Shown: positions 3,762 through 8,795 of the stretch, piece by piece
How the letters are laid out: the number at the start of each line of letters is the position of its first letter
How positions within the stretch are numbered: position 1 is the first letter of the stretch
Origin: Anaerolineae bacterium
GTDB taxonomy: Bacteria; Chloroflexota; Anaerolineae; JAFGEY01
Direction of reading: 5' to 3'
Assembly (NCBI GenBank): GCA_016929205.1
Contig: JAFGJF010000507.1
Location: 1 to 8,795 of the forward strand
DNA: 8,795 nt
The notes under the pieces: model-generated
The model's input: the letters and a program-made list of their open reading frames with translations, nothing else
Told to the model about the DNA's origin: nothing
Databases searched by the model: none
Made by a program: the position numbers and the translations under genes

Positions 3762-5504
3762 ATGTCCAACTCGAACGTTCCCAGGCCCGAATATCCCCGC
3801 CCACAATTTGTGCGTGATGCGTGGATCAACCTCAACGGCACGTGGAGTTATACCTTTGACTGGGGCAAGTCGGGCATGCAGCGCGATTTTGCCACCAACG
3901 ACGGGTTCGACGGCCGGATCACCGTCCCGTTCTGTCCCGAAAGCCCGCTGTCGGGCGTGAACCATACCGATTTCATCGAGACGATGTGGTACCAGCGCAG
4001 GCTGGACGTTCCGGTCGAGTGGGCCGGCAAACGCGTTATCCTCCACTTTGGCGCCGTCGATTACGAAAGCGAGCTGTTTATCGATGGTGCGCCGGTTGGC
4101 CGTCATTGGGGCGGCACCTCGTCGTTCAGCCACGACATCACGCCGTTCATCACCCAGGGCGAAACCCACAACCTGGTGCTCTATGTGCGCGATGAGACGC
4201 GCTCCGGCATCCAGCCTGGCGGCAAGCAGTGTCCCGATTTTTTCTCGCGCGGCTGTCACTATACCCGCACCACCGGCATCTGGCAGACAGTGTGGATGGA
4301 GCCCGTCTCCCCGTACGGTGTGCAGGATGTGCAGATCGTGCCCGACCTGGACAATGCCCATTTTGTCGTGATCCCCACCTTTTATGCCCAAAAACGTGGG
4401 CTGCGCTTCCGGGCCACCCTGCTGGTCGGGGGCAACCAACTTGCCCAGGTCGAGATGGCCGCCGGCAGCGGGCTGCCCTGCGTGCTGCCAATTGACGAAC
4501 CCAGGGCCTGGTCGCCGGACGATCCCTTTTTGTACGACCTGGTATTCGACGTGCTGGATGCAGGCGGCGCTGTGCTGGACACAGTCAAGAGCTATGCCGG
4601 GCTGCGCAAAATCCACGTCGAAGGAAACAAACTGTACCTCAACAACGACCCATTCTACCTGCGCCTGGTCCTCGATCAGGGTTTTTATCCCGATGGCATC
4701 TGGACCGCGCCAAACGACGAGGCGCTCAAACACGACATCGAGCTGTCGATGCAGGCCGGGTTCAACGGCGCGCGGCTCCACCAAAAGGTGTTCGAACCGC
4801 GCTTTCACCACTGGGCCGACAAACTCGGCTACCTGACCTGGGGCGAATCGTCGAGTTGGGGCATCGACGTCAAGGACGAGATCAGCGCGCGCAACTTTAT
4901 CAGCGAGTGGCGCGAGATCGTCACCCGCGACCGCAACCATCCGTCGATCGTGGCCTGGACGCCGTTCAATGAAACCTGGGATGCGGGCGACGGCAGGCAG
5001 CACAACCGCCTGCACCTTGACGCCTACCAGTTGGCCCGTGCCCTCGACCCAACGCGGCCAGTCAACGATGCCAGCGGCTATGCCCACGTCAGGACCGACT
5101 TGTGGACCGTGCACACCTACCAGCAAGACCCGGCCAAACTCGAGGAACAACTGGCCCCGCAGGCGGGCAGCGGTGTGTTTCGCAATTTTCCAGACCGCGA
5201 AGCGCGCTACCAGGGCCAGCCGTATATCGTCGACGAATTTGGCGGCATCAAGTGGATCTCGAGTGCCGAACAACAATACAACGAGACATCGTGGGGCTAT
5301 GGCGAGGGTCCGGTCACCCTGGAGGATTTCTACACTCGTCTGGAAGGGCTGGTCGACGTCGTATTGAGTTTTGACCACATTTGTGGTTACTGTTATACGC
5401 AGCTCACCGACATCGAACAAGAGCAGAACGGCATCTATAACTATGACCGCAGTGCCAAATTCGATCCCGATCGCATTGCGACCATCTTTTCAAGGACGAG
5501 ATAA
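3762..5504 (+). CDS. Glycoside hydrolase family 2 enzyme (beta-galactosidase/beta-glucuronidase-like)
   Basis: A 580-residue retaining exo-glycosidase, probably cytoplasmic because no signal peptide is present. Domains in order: N-terminal jelly-roll sugar-binding domain (about 13-180, with LNGTWSY and the MWYQRRLDVP strand), an immunoglobulin-like domain (about 185-282), and a TIM barrel (about 284-575). The acid/base is Glu404 in PFNETW and the nucleophile Glu492 in IVDEFGG, so the enzyme should be active. It is much shorter than LacZ (about 1,020 residues) and nearer to beta-glucuronidase (about 600). Sugar specificity cannot be decided; beta-galactoside, beta-glucuronide or beta-mannoside are all possible. 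ATG 3762 has AAAGGA 7 nt upstream and fits the family N-terminus, although the frame opens at 3591 within the terminator region. It is monocistronic by appearance. No transporter or second glycosidase lies in the window. A LAL regulator follows on the same strand and might control it. Confidence 0.93.
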   Translation: MSNSNVPRPEYPRPQFVRDAWINLNGTWSYTFDWGKSGMQRDFATNDGFDGRITVPFCPESPLSGVNHTDFIETMWYQRRLDVPVEWAGKRVILHFGAVDYESELFIDGAPVGRHWGGTSSFSHDITPFITQGETHNLVLYVRDETRSGIQPGGKQCPDFFSRGCHYTRTTGIWQTVWMEPVSPYGVQDVQIVPDLDNAHFVVIPTFYAQKRGLRFRATLLVGGNQLAQVEMAAGSGLPCVLPIDEPRAWSPDDPFLYDLVFDVLDAGGAVLDTVKSYAGLRKIHVEGNKLYLNNDPFYLRLVLDQGFYPDGIWTAPNDEALKHDIELSMQAGFNGARLHQKVFEPRFHHWADKLGYLTWGESSSWGIDVKDEISARNFISEWREIVTRDRNHPSIVAWTPFNETWDAGDGRQHNRLHLDAYQLARALDPTRPVNDASGYAHVRTDLWTVHTYQQDPAKLEEQLAPQAGSGVFRNFPDREARYQGQPYIVDEFGGIKWISSAEQQYNETSWGYGEGPVTLEDFYTRLEGLVDVVLSFDHICGYCYTQLTDIEQEQNGIYNYDRSAKFDPDRIATIFSRTR

Positions 5505-5510
5505 CCAAGA

Positions 5511-5546
5511 AATCTGGCCAATCCGGCCAATCTTGTAAATCCTGTT
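5511..5546 (+). repeat. Four 9-bp tandem repeat units (AATCNNGNN)
   Basis: Units at 5511-5519 (AATCTGGCC), 5520-5528 (AATCCGGCC), 5529-5537 (AATCTTGTA) and 5538-5546 (AATCCTGTT) share AATC-Y-K-G at fixed spacing. On the - strand the units read like the AACAGGATT type of intergenic nonamer repeat I recall from many bacterial genomes. The first two also make an inverted repeat (TGGCC 5515-5519 with GGCCA 5525-5529). A T8 run follows at 5549-5556, so the block may contribute weakly to ending the GH2 transcript. Confidence 0.65.
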
Positions 5547-5581
5547 TCTTTTTTTTATTCAGCCATTCAAGGACGAATGCC

Positions 5582-8380
5582 GTGGAACACGTGGCCGTTC
5601 CCATCCTAAAAACCAAGCTGCTGGTCCCTGCCGTCCGATCCGAGTCGGTCCCGCGCTCGCACCTGATCGAACGTTTGAATGCCGGCCTGGCGGGAGACGA
5701 TGGCTTTACGCACAAATTGACCCTTATCTCTGCCCCGGCAGGATTTGGCAAAACAACGCTGTTGAGCGAATGGGCCGCCCGGGGAAACTGGCCGGTGGCC
5801 TGGCTGTCGCTCAGCGATGGTGACAACGATCCAACTCGCTTTTGGAGCTATGTGATCGCGGCGATCAAAAAAATTGCGCCGGACATCGGCCAGACCGCGC
5901 TGCTGATGCTCCAGCCAGCTGGTCCGAGAACGATCCAGCCGCCCGGCGAAGCATTCTTGATCGCCCTGATCAACGAACTCGCGGAAACAGCGCCTTTTGT
6001 CCTCGTCCTTGATGACATACATCTGATCACCAGCCGGCCGATCCACGATGCTCTGGTCTATCTTGTCGATAACCTGCCCCCACAGGTGCACTTGCTCGTA
6101 TCGAGCCGGGCCGATCCGCCCTGGCCGTTGGCCCGCATGCGCGCCCGGGATCAAATGACCGAGCTGCGATTGAATGACCTGCGCTTCACGACCCGGGAAG
6201 CACTCGCCTTTTTGAATGACGTGATGCATCTGGAGCTCGCGCCGTCGAGTGTCGCCACGCTGCGAACCCGCACCGAAGGATGGATCGCCGGCCTGCAGGT
6301 CGCCGCGCTTTCGGTGCAGCGTCGCCAGTTGGCATCTCCCGCCGGCGACGTTGCCGACTTTATCGATCTTTTTGCCGCCAGCGATCGCTTCATTTTTGAC
6401 TACCTGGTCGAAGAGGTGCTCGATCGACAGCCTTCCGAGATTCAAACCTTCCTGCTGCATACCTCTGTCCTCGATACCCTGACCGCGCCTTTGTGCGATG
6501 CCGTGCAATTTAGAGAAACCAAATCGCCAAGCAGTTCTGAAGGAACGGCCATTGTCTCCGGCAGCAGCCAGACCGTGTTGCACGATCTGGAACGGGCCAA
6601 CCTGTTCATCATTCCCCTGGACAACGAGCGACGGTGGTACCGTTATCACCGCCTCTTTGCCGATCTGCTGCAAAAGCGCTTGCAGCAGCTTTATCCAGAC
6701 CTGGTGCCCATCTTGCACGGCCGGGCCAGCATCTGGTACGAAAAAAACGGCATGATCGCCGAGGCCATCGAGCACGCTCTGGCGGCAGGCGATTTCGAAT
6801 GGGCCGCACAGCTGATCGAGCAGCAGGCCGAAGCAACCTTGATGCGCAGCGAAGTCACGTCGCTCCTGGGATGGGTGGACGCACTGCCCGGCCCACTGGT
6901 GCGCGCCCACCCGTCCCTGTCCGTCTATTATGCCTGGGCGCTCTTTTTCAGCGGCCGCCCCCTGAACGTCATCGAATCACACCTCGAAAACGCAAGCGCG
7001 GGCCTCGCTTCCGGACAGGCCGCCCCTTTGCGCGCCTTTATCGCCATCTTTCAAGGCCGGATGTCCCAGGCTGCCGAATACTCCCGCTACGCGCTGGAGC
7101 GGCTGCCCCGGGACGGTTCGTTCCTGCGCGGCATCGCCCTGTGGAGCCAGGCGATCACGGCGATGGTTGATGGGAATGTCTCTGCCGGGCTCGAGATGCT
7201 GCGAGAGGCTGCCCAACTGAGCCAGAACAGCGGCAACGTCATGACAACGGTCATGATCACCTGCCAACAGGCCGAGTTTTTGCTGAGACGAGGACATCTT
7301 GATCAAGCCAGGACGCTCTACGAACAGGCCCTGGATATGGCGACCGATAGACAGGGACGCAGACTGCCGGTTGCCTGCCAGGCGCTGATCGGGTTGGGCG
7401 AACTGTGGCGCGAGTGGAACGATTTCGAGCAAGCGATGCGCTGCCTGTCAGAGGGCATCGAGCTGACGATGCAGTGGGGTGAGATCGGCGCCCTGGATGG
7501 GTATATTTCCCAGGCATATATCTACCAGGCACAAGGGAACATAAAAGACGCTCGCCAGGTGATGCAGCAGGCCCGGGACCTGGCGATCAAATTTGACGCC
7601 ACCGAACTGGACGACATTCTCGTCGCCGCGCACCAGGCCCACCTGTGGATCACACAGAGCGATCGCGCTCCAGGCCTCCTGGAGGCAGTCACACGCTGGG
7701 CCGGGGAGCGCGAATTGGACATAGACAGAGCCTTGACCGAGCTCAAAGAACGGATGTCCGGCGGCTGGCAAAGCCGCCACCGGCGTACCGTAGAGTACAG
7801 GGCGTTTGTCAGGCTGTTGATCGCACAGCACCGGATCCCGGAAGCGCTGGCCCTGCTGGAATGGCTGCTGAAAATCGCAGAGCAGTGGGACCTAAACGGA
7901 CGGATCATCCACATAAAAGCCATGGAAGCCATCGCCTTTCAAGCACAGGGCAACACGGAAAAAGCAATCGCGGCCCTCGAACGTGCCTTGACGCTGGCCG
8001 AACCCGAAGGATACGTGCGCACTCTGGTCGATTACGGCGAAGCGATGGCCCGGCTGCTGGATCAGGCCGTCGCACGAGGGATCGCGCCCCGGTATGCCAG
8101 CAGTCTGCTGGCCTCGTTCGAGCCAAAACGCGACCAGCCCGCGCCCGACTTGCCCGCTGCCGCGCAGAGCCCCCCTCTCCTTCCCTTGGAGACGTTGAGT
8201 GAACGCGAATTGCAGATCCTGCGGCTGCTGCCGACCCGCTTGTCGACGCCCGAAATTGCCGCCGAGCTCTACGTTTCTGTACACACGGTTCGCTCGCACG
8301 TCAAAAACATCTATGACAAGCTGGGTGTGCACCGGAGGGCCGATGCCGTCCAGCGCGCGCAAGAGCTGCACCTGATATGA
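5582..8380 (+). CDS. LAL-type (MalT-like) LuxR-family ATPase transcription regulator
   Basis: A 932-residue large ATP-binding regulator of the LuxR family (STAND ATPase class), which binds an inducer, oligomerises with ATP and activates transcription. The N-terminal ATPase has Walker A APAGFGKTT (51-59, Lys57) and Walker B FVLVLDDIH (139-147, Asp144/145). A winged-helix/arm region follows, then a long helical TPR-like sensor region (about 385-845), and a C-terminal LuxR helix-turn-helix (872-932, LSERELQILRLL...TVRSHVKNIYDKLG). Length is close to MalT (901). The start is GTG 5582 with AAGGA (5569-5573) 8 nt upstream; the ATG at 5577 is out of frame. The inducer and target genes are unknown. 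Neighbours are the GH2 gene, 77 bases upstream on the same strand, and a small-protein gene downstream. No consensus promoter is evident in the spacer (only a weak TTGTAA-17-TATTCA at 5533-5561), so read-through from the GH2 gene is possible. Confidence 0.93.
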   Translation: MEHVAVPILKTKLLVPAVRSESVPRSHLIERLNAGLAGDDGFTHKLTLISAPAGFGKTTLLSEWAARGNWPVAWLSLSDGDNDPTRFWSYVIAAIKKIAPDIGQTALLMLQPAGPRTIQPPGEAFLIALINELAETAPFVLVLDDIHLITSRPIHDALVYLVDNLPPQVHLLVSSRADPPWPLARMRARDQMTELRLNDLRFTTREALAFLNDVMHLELAPSSVATLRTRTEGWIAGLQVAALSVQRRQLASPAGDVADFIDLFAASDRFIFDYLVEEVLDRQPSEIQTFLLHTSVLDTLTAPLCDAVQFRETKSPSSSEGTAIVSGSSQTVLHDLERANLFIIPLDNERRWYRYHRLFADLLQKRLQQLYPDLVPILHGRASIWYEKNGMIAEAIEHALAAGDFEWAAQLIEQQAEATLMRSEVTSLLGWVDALPGPLVRAHPSLSVYYAWALFFSGRPLNVIESHLENASAGLASGQAAPLRAFIAIFQGRMSQAAEYSRYALERLPRDGSFLRGIALWSQAITAMVDGNVSAGLEMLREAAQLSQNSGNVMTTVMITCQQAEFLLRRGHLDQARTLYEQALDMATDRQGRRLPVACQALIGLGELWREWNDFEQAMRCLSEGIELTMQWGEIGALDGYISQAYIYQAQGNIKDARQVMQQARDLAIKFDATELDDILVAAHQAHLWITQSDRAPGLLEAVTRWAGERELDIDRALTELKERMSGGWQSRHRRTVEYRAFVRLLIAQHRIPEALALLEWLLKIAEQWDLNGRIIHIKAMEAIAFQAQGNTEKAIAALERALTLAEPEGYVRTLVDYGEAMARLLDQAVARGIAPRYASSLLASFEPKRDQPAPDLPAAAQSPPLLPLETLSERELQILRLLPTRLSTPEIAAELYVSVHTVRSHVKNIYDKLGVHRRADAVQRAQELHLI

Positions 8381-8408
8381 TCACCCACTGCAATCACCTA
8401 CTTGAGGG

Positions 8409-8438
8409 ATGACAACCTGCTCCGTTTTAAGCTATACT
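8409..8438 (+). promoter_or_regulatory. Promoter of the 78-residue small-protein gene
   Basis: ATGACA (8409-8414) and TATACT (8433-8438) each match the sigma70 consensus at five of six positions with an 18-nt spacer. The start would fall near 8445, about 50 nt before the ATG at 8494. It suggests that the small gene is transcribed independently of the LAL gene. Confidence 0.6.
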
Positions 8439-8493
8439 GGATGCGAATCGAGAATACCCAATATAGCTGGCGACAAAAAAGGACGATCAATCG

Positions 8494-8730
8494 ATGACGG
8501 AAAACGGTAGCCCCGATTGCACTGTTACTTACCAGATCCAGGTGGAGGGCCAGGTCGATGCAAGTTGGTCGGACTGGTTTAGCGGCATGAGCTGCGCATA
8601 TGGCGATGGCATCACGACCCTGATCGGACCGGTCGTCGATCAGGCCGCCTTGCGTGGTGTTCTATTCAAAATCTGGGACTTGAATCTGAACCTGATCTCT
8701 GTGAACCGTGTCGACGAGACACGTGGCTAG
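8494..8730 (+). CDS. Small hypothetical protein, YQIQVEGQVD...VNRV type
   Basis: A 78-residue soluble protein with alternating strands and one helix: TVTYQIQVEGQVD, a WSDWFSGM segment, TTLIGPVVDQAALRGVLFKIWDLNLNLISVNRV. From memory, similar short proteins (WSDWF, GPVVDQAALxGxLxKIxDLxLxLISVN) are frequent in Chloroflexota genomes and are annotated only as hypothetical. I know of no established function. The pattern of a beta-alpha-beta sandwich ending in ISVNRV suggests a small binding or dimerisation domain. Two cysteines (Cys9, Cys34) are present. AAGGA at 8479-8483 lies 10 nt before ATG 8494, and a good promoter lies further upstream. It follows a LAL regulator, with a 113-base gap. Confidence 0.85.
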   Translation: MTENGSPDCTVTYQIQVEGQVDASWSDWFSGMSCAYGDGITTLIGPVVDQAALRGVLFKIWDLNLNLISVNRVDETRG

Positions 8731-8755
8731 CAGTTTGTCGGAGAGAGTAGGTAGC

Positions 8756-8773
8756 CGCGATTTCCGAATCGCG
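8756..8773 (+). repeat. Palindrome near the right edge
   Basis: CGCGATT (8756-8762) and AATCGCG (8767-8773) form a perfect 7-bp stem with a TCCG loop, 26 bases after the last stop. CGCGATTT also recurs as a direct repeat at 8756-8763 and 8770-8777. No clean T-tract follows, so it may be a REP-like intergenic palindrome or a weak terminator. The window ends 22 bases later. Confidence 0.5.
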
Positions 8774-8795
8774 ATTTGGCATTCTATGATGTGCG

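Noticed and set aside
3738..5420. Long open frame on the - strand (560 codons) opposite the GH2 gene
   Set aside because: It mirrors the GH2 coding frame almost end to end, shows no recognisable domain and no ribosome site; the GH2 frame has intact catalytic motifs.
5606..6910. Open frame on the - strand (434 codons) opposite the LAL gene
   Set aside because: Antisense shadow with low-complexity Gly/Arg/Gln composition; the + strand has clear Walker motifs over the same bases.
1..8795. CRISPR array, tRNA, rRNA, transposase or insertion sequence
   Set aside because: No spaced direct repeats of CRISPR size, no cloverleaf or rRNA segments and no DDE-type or recombinase protein were seen in any frame.

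Overview
The window is about 60% G+C and every protein-coding gene I accept lies on the + strand. The organism is probably a Chloroflexota bacterium of the Anaerolineae/Caldilineae type. The reasons are a 932-residue LAL (MalT-like) ATPase regulator whose C-terminal helix-turn-helix reads like those common in that phylum, a small YQIQVEGQVD...ISVNR protein of a kind I recall from the same genomes, and an ArsR-permease-thioredoxin cluster seen in anaerobes. This placement is inference from recall, not from a marker gene.

Region 1 (1-3590) is a metal(loid)- or thiol-stress type locus. A terminator-like hairpin (27-57) closes whatever lies upstream. A perfect sigma70-type promoter (TTGACA-17-TATAAT) drives an ArsR-family repressor (161-505) with a CVC metal-binding box and a Cys-rich tail. 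A short intrinsic terminator follows. A second AT-rich site then matches the repressor's own promoter region (22 of 31 positions, no gaps) and precedes a DUF318/ArsP-type permease (610-2106). Four consecutive small thioredoxin-fold genes follow, with active sites CPNC, CANC, CPGC and CSGG, then an unrecognised 87-residue helical protein. A strong terminator at 3557-3590 ends the unit. The likely circuit is that ArsR represses itself and the permease-thioredoxin operon until a thiophilic ligand is bound; the permease then exports the ligand or a conjugate, and the thioredoxin set handles reduction or thiol relay. The ligand is not shown by the sequence.

Region 2 (3591-5504) is a free-standing cytoplasmic glycoside hydrolase family 2 enzyme with its own upstream promoter candidates and an intact catalytic pair (Glu404, Glu492). 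No sugar transporter is adjacent.

Region 3 (5505-8795) begins with a short spacer built from four 9-bp repeat units and a T-run. It then carries the LAL regulator (5582-8380), a well-placed promoter (8409-8438), a 78-residue conserved-looking small protein (8494-8730), and a palindrome near the window end. The LAL protein may sense an inducer for genes in the vicinity, but its target is unknown.

No tRNA, rRNA, CRISPR array, transposase or insertion sequence was seen. No gene-free stretch exceeds 300 bases; the longest is 3482-3761, which holds a hairpin, a terminator and two promoter candidates.
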